This document shows, piece after piece, positions 56,505-64,000 of a DNA stretch of 64,000 nt (positions within the stretch are counted from its first letter, which is position 1; each line of letters starts with the position of its first letter). This DNA comes from Plasmopara viticola (Eukaryota; Oomycota; Peronosporomycetes; Peronosporales; Peronosporaceae). The position numbers were made by a program, and so were the translations under genes. The stretch is taken from NCBI GenBank assembly GCA_001695595.3, contig MBPM02000008.1, positions 186,001 to 250,000 of the forward strand. The letters run 5' to 3'. The notes under the pieces are model-generated. The model made no database searches, was not told the DNA's origin, and was given only the letters and a program-made list of their open reading frames with translations.

Positions 56505-57253
56505 CTATCGCTTTGCGACCTCTTGGTAATCGCACAAGTGTTCAGGTCCTATTTTTGCGTAGTGATACCATTTTTCAATCGCACGCTTTCTTCCACTTGG
56601 CTGGTCATTTGATTCCATTGCCGACGTAAACGGCGTCGGCATTTTCTTCACTGAATCAACAATGTACGCAGCTTCGAAATCTTGGGCTGCAGCAGACATT
56701 TCTTGAAGACCTCGGCAGTGACTATAACGCTTGTCTCGCGAAACTTCTGTACCTTGTTCCAGCGACTGCGCACGCTGGTGTCTCTTGCCTTAAGGGTCCT
56801 CAAAATCAAACTTTTCCGCTGGGTCTTCTACTTCATGATCCGTCTCGTCATTCGGTGTTGCATCCTGATGTGGCTCTTCGACATCTTGAACAACAACTTC
56901 ATCACAACCATGTTGTTGTCTTCCACCGTCAAAGATGTCCTCCATGAATTGTGCGTTTCGACTCACAAACACTCGACCGCTTTTTATTGTTTCAAAACGG
57001 TTCGATTTCTCGTGCTCGCTGTGTCCAAGAAACCGACATCGCATTACGTAACCATGACAACCAAAGACTCTAAGGTTGGCCAAGAGGAATTTCTTTCCAG
57101 TACAAAGTTAATGTGGAAACTTTTTGTGGCTAATAGCACGTGTTGGGCACCGTTTTCGAAGAAAAGTTGCAGTCATCACAGCCTCACCCCAGTATACTTT
57201 ATTCATACCAGCATGCTCAAGCATACGCCGAGCACACTCAGCCAAAGTTCGGT
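56505..57253 (-). pseudogene. Integrase tail and linker of E11
   Basis: 57083-56790: 'MANLRVFGCHGYVMRCRFLGHSEHEKSNRFETIKSGRVFVSRNAQFMEDIFDGGRQQHGCDEVVVQDVEEPHQDATPNDETDHEVEDPAEKFDFEDP' and stop (the 'KEKRFEFDAC' segment is deleted), then 'GKRHQRAQSLEQGTEV', 56699-56505 'MSAAAQDFEAAYIVDSVKKMPTPFTSAMES'. This copy shows the uninterrupted sequence across the site where LTR2 is inserted at 23297/7704/17754. Confidence 0.8.
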
Positions 57254-57843
57254 TCATGCGCTCGGCAACACCATTAAGCTGAGGAGTATATGGAGGCGTG
57301 AACTTCTACGCATGGCCACGGTCAGCACAAAATCTGGCCATCGCTCCCGATGTGTACTCGCCACCGTTGTCGCTTCGAAGCAGCTTGACTCGCTTATCTG
57401 CTTCTCAGCATTAGCAACAAACTTAGCGAACTTGTCAGCCACTTCCGACTTGTTTCGAAGCAAGTAAACTGCGCAGAAGTGCGAAGTGTCATCTATGGAA
57501 GTGACGAAATATCGCTTGCCACTATGTGTTGAGGTCGCATTGGACCACATACATCACTGTGAATGACGTCCACCGCATCTTTTTCTCGGTTTGGCGACGA
57601 CTTCACGTAGGCTGCTTGGGTATGCTTTCTCAATGCACACCCACCACAAAGCTCCCTTTGCTTTACTGACGTAATGTCAATGCCAGTGCCGCAACCCTTT
57701 TTTACGATGGCTTTTAAATCGCCATGGCCAATACGACCAAGTCGAAGGTGCCGCAAGTACGAAGTGATGTCCCCAACGCAGCTTTTCGAGCTTGCCATAT
57801 TGACCTCGTCTGTTTCCATTGGCGTCATGCAAAGCTTAATCAA
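57254..57843 (-). pseudogene. pol: GAG_pre-integrase and integrase core of E11
   Basis: 57843-57493: 'LCMTPMETDEVNMASSKSCVGDITSYLRHLRLGRIGHGDLKAIVKKGCGTGIDITSVKQRELCGGCALRKHTQAAYVKSSPNREKDAVDVIHSDVCGPMRP'. 57550-57254: 'THSGKRYFVTSIDDTSHFCAVYLLRNKSEVADKFAKFVANAEKQISESSCFEATTVAS'. First Asp present; the second Asp and Glu regions ('DNGGEYTSGAMAR', 'LNGVAERMNRT') are in other frames. Confidence 0.75.
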
Positions 57844-58252
57844 GCCTCTGCCTTGACGTTCACCAAGATTTCACCGAACACCTTTTGCTTGCGCAAAGCA
57901 GCCGTCGGCTTAGAGCGTGGCTGGACCCACATCTTTCGTAAAGCGTCCAATCGAAAATAAGTTCCGCGTTAGCTTCGGGATATGCCTCACGTTTGTAAGC
58001 ACTCCTTTTTCACTACACGCGAAGTCGTTATCGACATTGTAATGTCACCGGATCCAATCGTCTGAACCACACCGTCGTCGGCAAGATGCACGTCAATCGG
58101 TGCAATCTTGGCTTAGTTTTAATGAAATCATTATAGAAAGGTCATGTGCTGCGTCGAACCTAAGTCGACCAGTCACACGTTGCTTGTCTCGGCGGCTCCC
58201 ACGCTGCCGCCAACCGAAAAAAGGTAGTCACCAGAGCCATCTTCTCTCTGTG
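57844..58252 (-). pseudogene. Protease and GAG_pre-integrase start of E11
   Basis: 'VDLGSTQHMTF' region (DSG is DLG), then 'IAPIDVHLADDGVVQTIGSGDITMSITTSRVVKKE' and 'VRHIPKLTRNLFSIGRFTKDVG' across frameshifts. Inactive. Confidence 0.7.
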
Positions 58253-59082
58253 CTACGTGGGCTCTTTGTGACTTCTGCCCCTCCGCGTTTTCGCAAATTC
58301 GCTCTGGGCACTTCGCGGTTCAATGGCCGTGCTCCCCATAGTAATGACACGCGCTCGTCTTTGCAAAAGCTGCCGTCTCTTGCGCCGTCCCTTGCGCCGT
58401 CCGTTGTCGCTTGTCATAAACGCTTGAACTTGACCTAACGCGCTGCCTTCAGCGCTGCCGCCTGATTCTTTGCGCCTCATATCCTAAGGAAATTGCCGCG
58501 ACGTCACCAGCTCCCACGTGAGTGTGTCCACTCTAGCCTTCAACGCCGTGATAAGAAACTGGTATGACTCGATGAGGCTAACAAGAATCGTGACCACCAA
58601 GTTCTCTTCCCTGACCGGAGCGCTCACCGCGTCAAGCATTTCCGCCAGCGTCTTGAATTTTTATGTGCTGCAACACAATATTACCTTCGTTCATCATCGC
58701 CGATTAGAAGCGTCGACGAAGAAAGAGCTTGTTCGCCAAACTCTTCTTCTCGAAGTGCCCTTCTAGACGCGACCGTGCACCCTGCGTACCTTTCGTTGAC
58801 CGTACCAACGGCAGCTGGGAGTCCCCCATGGCAAGACAGATAATGGCCATAGTCTTGCGGGACTTGCGCTTGTACGAGCTCCGACCCAACTGTGTAAGAC
58901 AGTGCTCGAACTTGATCTCACTCCCACAGATCGCGCTCTTCCAGCACCATTTGTATCTTGAACTTTTACGTATGTAAGTTCGTTTCGTCAGACTTGTTGA
59001 TATGCGAGGGTGCAGCGACGTCCATGGCGAGAGCCTGGTCGTTGTCGGAGAAGAAGGCAGAGTATGTGGGGCTTGGGCTCAT
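58253..59082 (-). pseudogene. gag: gag of E11
   Basis: ATG 59082 lies in the PBS (GGTTATGAGCCC): 'MSPSPTYSAFFSDNDQALAMDVAAPSHINKSDETNLHT', stop/shift. 58889-58704 'KRKSRKTMAIICLAMGDSQLPLVRSTKGTQGARSRLEGHFEKKSLANKLFLRRRF', then 'LAEMLDAVSAPVREENLV', 'TWELVTSRQFP', 58480-58253 'MRRKESGGSAEGSALGQVQAFMTSDNGRRKGRRKRRQLLQRRARVITMGSTAIEPRSAQSEF', with the CCHC out of frame. Confidence 0.75.
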
Positions 59083-59086
59083 AACC

Positions 59087-59330
59087 TAAAGTGAGGCACA
59101 AGCGATGTTTGGCAAAATGCACTGTGAATATATTTTAAGGTCCTTAGTTCGCAACTGTTTGCTACCTTTAGGCCAATCATTAATGTAATCCAATCAGATC
59201 GACTTATAATCCGGGCGCAATCATCTTGCGTGCACCTGTATACCCGCCTATCCATGACGTCGCTCTTGCTTTGTCGCACCATTGAATGGGATCGATACCG
59301 GTAGCTTACCGGTACAACAACGCTGGTCGA
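59087..59330 (-). repeat. 5' LTR1b of E11
   Basis: About 244 bp; palindrome reads TGACGTCG. The outer (U3 start) end is decayed (GAGGCTTATATTCCTGAG). Confidence 0.7.
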
Positions 59331-59337
59331 GGCTTAT

Positions 59338-59552
59338 ATTCCTGAGTTCATTACTGCCATGTTACCTCTAAGCCATTCATTATTCTAAGCCAATCAGAGG
59401 GACTTGCCATCCTGGCGCATAATCTTGAGTGCGCCTAGTTATGTGTCGAACAATGACCCCATCGTTGTTTGTTTGACCACCAGTCATCCGCTCGTATTGG
59501 ATGACCTAAGAAAGCGGAACATCCGAGGCTAATCGGTTACCTCCAATATAAG
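59338..59552 (-). repeat. LTR2 remnant
   Basis: Starts TATTGGAGGTAACCGATTAGCC on the minus strand and keeps about 200 bp of U3, then stops near the E11 LTR. Most diverged LTR2 copy here. No full GGCGTCA motif. Confidence 0.65.
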
Positions 59553-60442
59553 GCTTGCGACTTTTAGGCAAAGCTACTAATTCCCAGGTCTTGATTTTGC
59601 AAAAAATAACTCATTTCAGAGTCACACATTTCCTTCATTGCCGACTTGTAAGTTGTCGGCGTTCCTCCCACTGAACCCATAGCAAAGGCCGCTTCAAAAT
59701 CTTGAGCCGACGCAGACATTGCATTTAGCAATTGATAACAACTTGGCATTTTGCTGTTGAGAGTTGCGCTGCTTTTTCAGTCGATTGATTTCGCCGGTTT
59801 CGTTTGCTACCGGGCTTTAAATGCAAGTCCACGATATACTGAGTTCCTGAGTGCTGCTTCCTCTTAGGCTCCATGTTCTGATCTAGCATAGCTACTTGAT
59901 TACCTAGCGGGTTCGATATCCTCCAATACAGCTTGTAATTGGCATCTCGTCGTCAAGGGTATCTCCCATAAATTGTGCTTTCCGACTGACAACCCTCTTG
60001 CAATTTCTTTAAAGCTGGATGCTTTTCCATGCTCCGAATACCCAAGAAATTGTTAACGAGCTGATTAAGTATCAAACTTGGATCATTTAATTTTGGGGAC
60101 TGAGACGTACGCATAGCAGCCGAACACCTTGAGGGTTGGCAACAAAGGCTTCTTGCCAGTCCAAACTTGGATCGGTGACACATCACGATGAACGGCTCGT
60201 GTAGGGCATCGATTTAAAAAAAACGCAGCCGTCAAAACAACTTCACCCCAATACGGCTTTGGCAGACTAGCGTGCTCCAGCATGCATCGACCACACTCAA
60301 TAAGTGTACGAATCATGCGCTCTGCGACTATAGTTTTGGCATAAATGGCGGCGTATACTTGTGTATCGTGCCAAGTTCTGCGCAAAACTTTGCAATTGCT
60401 CCAGAATTGTACTCGCCACCATTATTGTTGGAAGAATAGAAG
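59553..60442 (-). pseudogene. pol: F2 integrase and linker fragment (minus)
   Basis: 60385-60083: 'VAERMIRTLIECGRCMLEHASLPKPYWGEVVLTAAFFLNRCPTRAVHRDVSPIQVWTGKKPLLPTLKVFGCYAYVSVPKIK' (core end with Glu), preceded by 'NNGGEYNSGAIAKFCAELGTIHKYTPPFMPKL' (second Asp is Asn). Then shifted tail and 59749-59564 'MSASAQDFEAAFAMGSVGGTPTTYKSAMKEMCDSEM', ending at 'LPKSR' against LTR2. Confidence 0.75.
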
Positions 60443-60690
60443 GGCACATAGGAGTTAAAGCGAAGCGTCTGCGCGTAGGCGAACCGGAGCGAAGACACTT
60501 GAACAGAAGAAGGAATATATGGAAGTGATTGATCTTCTGGGACTTGCACTTCTACTTCTCGTAGTCACTTATTCTACATAATGCCTCGAACCGTAAGAAG
60601 TAAAAATTATGTTAAAACGCGATACGGATTGAACCGGGTTGGGTTGTGTACGTTACCAAAAATCCATAACCCATGATACAATCCTTCAAT
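60443..60690 (-). repeat. LTR4, 3' LTR of F5 element
   Basis: About 248 bp, TGTATCATGGGTTATGGATTTTTGG... on the minus strand, directly after the end of F5 pol. It supports LTR4 as the LTR of the F5 family. Confidence 0.75.
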
Positions 60691-61172
60691 GCGAACACGC
60701 AAGTATGCCGAGTGCTGCCATCAACTCCTCGTGGTGCGGTCCTGGTAGTCTCTTCGTCACGATGTCCGCCAGCATGATCGCCGTCTCGCACTACTTCAAC
60801 TTGACATTACCGCGCTTGACCTCATCCCGAACATGGGGATACTTTGTGTAGATGTTTTTGGCCTGGTCATGATTCACTCATAGACAGCGACACATTTAAC
60901 AACTTCTTGCTTCCCCATCTCACGGAAGCACCTATCAGCAAAAAATATAACCCGAAATCGACCTGCGATCAGCATGATCTCCGGGCCAGTCTGCGTCAGA
61001 ATGTCCACGAAAATTCACCTTGTTGCCGGGCTTGCAGCAAAGACCGTGTGACTTGATATCTTGCAGGCAGCGTAGAATATGTTTGACTGCAATCAGGTGT
61101 CAGCCTGTGGAGTCTCCATGAAGTGCGAAAAATAGCCAACAGCAAAAGCAACGTCGGGACGTGTCGCGATCG
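60691..61172 (-). pseudogene. RNase H of F5
   Basis: Broken frames: 'FRGHSDADWPGDHADRRSISGYIFC'-like, a long gap, 'DEVKRGNVKLK', stop, 'CETAIMLADIVTKRLPGPHHEELMAALGI', then the LTR. The TEAEY and DNQ parts (60850-60950) are mostly unreadable. Ends 'ALKDC' at the LTR4 start. Confidence 0.65.
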
Positions 61173-61796
61173 TCAAATGCCTGTGAGTACGCACTGCTTC
61201 ACGAAATGGAGCTTTAACCTTAGATGCTGTATTGTCCAAAACAAGTTGGTCGTCGAACTCATCTCAGCCTTGCAGTCGTCCATGCCAAAATGCTTGAGTA
61301 TGTCATCCACGTAGCGTAGCTGGCACAGTGTCACGCTGGCGCCAGCGCTGTCCGTTACAAATACACACTTGCCACTGTCCGTCATCTCGAAGCGCGTCTT
61401 CAAGTCACTCTTGGTACGCGCGATCAACTCATCTGAGCTGCCAGTAACTAGCACATCATCGACGTACACAAGCAATAATACACAGTGGCCGTCTGTAGTT
61501 TTGGTGTGCAGACTTGGGTCGAAGTGAAACGCTTGGAAATCTATCGAGCACACAAACTTGTCGAACGTCTCGTTTCACACGCACATAGCTTGCTTTAGGC
61601 CGTAAATTGCCTTCACTAACTCCAAACGATTGTGGTCACCGTCGAGCTTCACTCCTTTGGGCACCAAACAACACACGACTTCTTCCATGACGCTATACAG
61701 GAACGCCGTCACCACATCAAATTGATCCAGAGACCACCCAAAGAACTTGAAGTGTCGCATACTTAACAACAGGCGAGAACGTTTCCGTGTAGTCAA
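61173..61796 (-). pseudogene. pol: Reverse transcriptase of F5
   Basis: 61796-61575: 'MRHFKFFGWSLDQFDVVTAFLYSVMEEVVCCLVPKGVKLDGDHNRLELVKAIYGLKQAMCV' (catalytic Asp of QFD). After a stop, 61553-61173: 'MCSIDFQAFHFDPSLHTKTTDGHCVLLLVYVDDVLVTGSSDELIARTKSDLKTRFEMTDSGKCVFVTDSAGASVTLCQLRYVDDILKHFGMDDCKAEMSSTTNL'. YVDD intact, but 'FVLGIELVD' is lost. Clade B type. Confidence 0.8.
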
Positions 61797-62700
61797 TGCC
61801 GCATTTTTGCTTGAAAGCTTTATCCACGAGGCGTGCCTTGTACTTCTCGATCGATCCGTCGGCCTTGCGCTTGATCTTGAACACCCACTTGCTTCCGATA
61901 GCTTGTGCTGTCCGGCAGACAGTCTAGCAACTCAAAACTCACCTCGAAACTGCATCGACTCCAGTTCTGCATGATCGTCTGCGTCAATGAATTTGGTCAG
62001 AACCGCTAACAGCATCTCAAAAAGTCGTTGGCTCTAACAGATCGTTGGCTTCGACTGCTTTGGCCCTTGCTCGCCTGAAGTCAGGAGGCGCAGAGTCATC
62101 GCCCGGTATGTCTTTCTCATCTTCATTTGCGGAATCACGTGTTGTCTGCTCGACTGACCTGCGGTTGGCTCGACGCTCGGAAGACCCTTCAGGAGCACTT
62201 CCCTTTTCAAGTCCAGCTCCGTGATGCTCTGGTGCTTGACAAGCCGCGGTCAGTATTCTTCACAATGGTACGTTCCTTCCGCATTCCCGCCTGTTTGAAG
62301 ATCATCGGGTGAGTTGCATCCGGATCACTGATGATCATTGAGTCGAGGTCGAGATGGTCATCGTCATCGTCGTGATTATCAATACTCGTAACCATGATCC
62401 GAAATTGGATTCATGGAAGATGACATCGCGCGCAGTCACTACTCGTCCTGCCTCAATGTCAAACACTTTGTAAGCCTCGGACACCTCTTTGTAACCCACA
62501 AAAATACCTGCACGAGCCTAGGGGTCCCAAATGAGTAGCTTATCTTCCGGAGTGAGGACGTATGTCTGGCACCCAAAATACGCATATGGTTGATGCTCGG
62601 CTTGACCTTTTGCATAATCTCGAAAGGAGCCAAGTCATCGAACTTGGGCAACGAAAGGCGATTCTTGATGTAGATGGTCACCATAGCAGCTTCACTTGCA
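61797..62700 (-). pseudogene. Integrase tail and linker of F5
   Basis: 62786-62439 (shifting): 'AAMVTIYIKNRLSLPKFDDLAPFEIMQKVKPSINHMRILG', 'ARAGIFVGYKEVSEAYKVFDIEAGRVVTARDVIFHE'-like in another frame, 62395-62207 'DNHDDDDDHLDLDSMIISDPDATHPMIFKQAGMRKERTIVKNTDRGLSS', then '[38 protein letters not shown]' at 61890-61775. Confidence 0.7.
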
Positions 62701-63020
62701 TAACTTTGCACGATGCAATATGTCGCGGCAGAATCTGACAATGGTCTGGATGTCGCGCTCCGCCGTGCCGTTGATCTGATGTACATATGGCACCGTGGAT
62801 TGCTGCTTGATGCCTACATCTTCGTAGAACACTTGGAGCGAGCTAGTTGCAAACTCGCGGGCTCCGGCGTGTCTACGAACTTGACCTTCTTGATAAACTG
62901 TGTCTGTATCGTCAAGACGTTCTTCGCTCTCAGTCTTGGCACGCGGGCAGAATCTATTCATGCACCCTCTGTCTTCAGCGAGAGATACTTGCTCCCGTCA
63001 AGAAAGTTTGTCTTCATGGG
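62692..63020 (-). pseudogene. pol: Integrase core of F5
   Basis: 62961-62692: 'MNRFCPRAKTESEERLDDTDTVYQEGQVRRHAGAREFATSSLQVFYEDVGIKQQSTVPYVHQINGTAERDIQTIVRFCRDILHRAKLCK'. Glu of TAERDIQ present; the second Asp is Ala (RHAGAR for RHDGAR). Confidence 0.75.
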
Positions 63021-63640
63021 CTAACAGGTGTCGAGTGGATCAGCTCAAAGGTATCATAGCTGCGGTTGTCCTAGTTGTTTGGAAATGGTTTTTGAGCCAT
63101 CGTTCCTTGCTGCCACCCTCAGCATGCATTTGATCCACTTGACTTGATAGGCACGTTCGCATCCTTGATCATGTTGGTGATAGCACTTCGATTGAAGCAT
63201 GGCCAATCCGTGCGTGCAAGTCGGCACCACTGTTTTCACGTGTGGCCGTATTTGCTGAGCGCTGTGCCGAACGAATCAATACAAACCGTCTACGAGATCT
63301 GCTGTGGAAACCACTCGATGTGAAAATTTCCGCGCAATGTGCCTGTGCGCGCCATAAAACACCACTTGAAACTTGCCACTCTTGTTGATCTACAGCACGG
63401 ATAGCAGGTTCTTGTTCATCATCGGCACGTATAGTGTATCCTTGATTCCGATGTCGCGTTCTTGGCCATAAGACAGAACCGCTCGTTAAATGATGGTGCC
63501 AACGCTCTTGACCTCGGCCTTGTTCCCGTCAGCCATCGTTAGCTAGTTTTTGTCTCACTCATTCAGCATGACGAACCGAGCCTTGTGTGTTGCAGATATG
63601 GTGCGTAGCACCGCTGTCGATCGCTTACATCCTTGACATA
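63021..63640 (-). pseudogene. Protease and GAG_pre-integrase of F5
   Basis: Fragments 'AIDSGATHHICN' near 63600-63625 (DSG kept, the preceding Trp is a stop), '[14 protein letters not shown]'-type codons near 63400-63430, 'NSGADLHARIGHASIEVLSPT' near 63190-63235. Frames broken at least five times. Confidence 0.65.
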
Positions 63641-64000
63641 CGCTTGCCTGGTGAGAGCTCACATTCTAGCGATACAGCAAACGCGACACGGTCGTACTCG
63701 TAGTCGTCGGTGGGTCGATAGTAAATGTTGTTGGCTCCGCGTCCACGAGCTCGGCCGCCGCGTCGAGCACTTTGATTGTCGTCCTTATGCTTGGTCCAGC
63801 ACCGCTCCATCGAGGGGCCCAATTTTCTACATTACGTGTACAGGCGAGATTTACGCTCAGCACTAAACGCCTTCACCGCATTTTCGGTCTTGGTCACGGG
63901 AGTCTTCGCACTTCGCCGCTTAATATGCTCATTCATAAGCACCTTTACAATGCTTGCGTCTGCGGTTCTGCATTGCGAAACTCCAAGTTGAAAACGACGT
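63625..64000 (-). pseudogene. gag: gag C-terminus and degraded zinc knuckle of F5
   Basis: 'VVFNLEFRNAEPQT' near 63970-64000, 'LMNEHIKRRSAKTPVTKTENAVKAFSAERKSRLYT', then the knuckle, which reads 'CRKLGPSMERCW' (His replaced by Ser, first Cys lost). 63822-63625 is open: 'MGPSMERCWTKHKDDNQSARRGGRARGRGANNIYYRPTDDYEYDRVAFAVSLECELS'. Gag continues beyond the window. Confidence 0.75.

Larger units (their letters stand above)
54867..59330 (-). mobile_element. E11: F1 copia element with both LTRs
   Basis: 5' LTR1b about 59087-59330, PBS 59075-59086 with ATG 59082, gag, knuckle, protease, GAG_pre-integrase, integrase, RT, RNase H, polypurine tract, 3' LTR1b about 54867-55071. Full length in structure, with many frameshifts. 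No clear target duplication because both outer ends are decayed. Confidence 0.8.
60691..64000 (-). mobile_element. F5 (clade B) copia element, gag to 3' LTR, runs off window
   Basis: Minus-strand gag (at the right edge), knuckle, protease, integrase, linker, RT, RNase H, then LTR4. Inserted in the F2 integrase at 60442 (CTTCCAACAATAATG flank). The 5' LTR lies right of the window. Confidence 0.8.

Noticed and set aside
56682..57467. 261-codon open frame on the plus strand
   Set aside because: Antisense to the integrase and linker of E11, which has clear domain matches on the minus strand.

Overview
The window is a graveyard of nested, mutated Ty1/copia (Pseudoviridae-type) LTR retrotransposons. 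I found no host gene, rRNA, tRNA, CRISPR or bacterial feature. All the coding material is pieces of gag-pol in copia order: gag, CCHC zinc knuckle, aspartic protease, GAG_pre-integrase, D,D(35)E integrase, reverse transcriptase (RT), RNase H. The host is a eukaryote with repeat-rich heterochromatin. My guess is an oomycete (Peronosporales), from general resemblance of the polyproteins only; nothing in the sequence proves it.

Working names. Clade A covers F1, F2 and F4, with a 'VHLADDG' GAG_pre motif and a pol frame that runs into the 3' LTR. Clade B covers F3 and F5, with 'DSGATHHICN' at the protease. The LTR types are LTR1 (variants 1b, 1c and 1dup), LTR2, LTR4 and LTR5. The primer-binding site next to most 5' LTRs is GGTTATGAGCCC, which matches the anticodon arm of initiator tRNA-Met (a copia/Ty5-style half-tRNA primer). 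The gag start codon lies inside it.

Layout. 1-19907: two tandem copies of a composite element (unit A ends at 9824, unit B is 9825-19907) that share the LTR at 9388-9824. Each unit is gag, F2 pol 5' half, F3 RNase H, LTR2, F1 pol 3' half, LTR1dup. Both carry the same minus-strand element inserted in the zinc knuckle (E0 in A, E3 in B). Unit A alone carries a further complete element, E1 (2752-7273, TSD CTTCC). 19908-23296: minus F3 element with 5' LTR2 and a solo LTR5, itself inserted in minus F1 element E4 (23297-25814). E4 sits in a plus F3 element (25815-27968) that ends in LTR4. 28229-34548: inverted F4 pieces, LTR1 scraps, an F2 piece and a reversed LTR4. 34549-41174: minus elements E6 in E7 in E7b, nested. 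41175-47050: plus F1 element split by minus F4 element E8. 47051-54778: minus gag scrap, plus F4 element E9, gag/LTR scraps, plus F2 element E10. 54867-59330: minus F1 element E11 with both LTRs. 59338-64000: LTR2 remnant, minus F2 piece, LTR4, then minus F5 element running off the window.

No element has an intact gag-pol; frameshifts, stops and lost catalytic residues are everywhere, so every coding entry should be read as a transposon relic. The value of the window is in its layered insertion history, the recombinant elements and the LTR biology.
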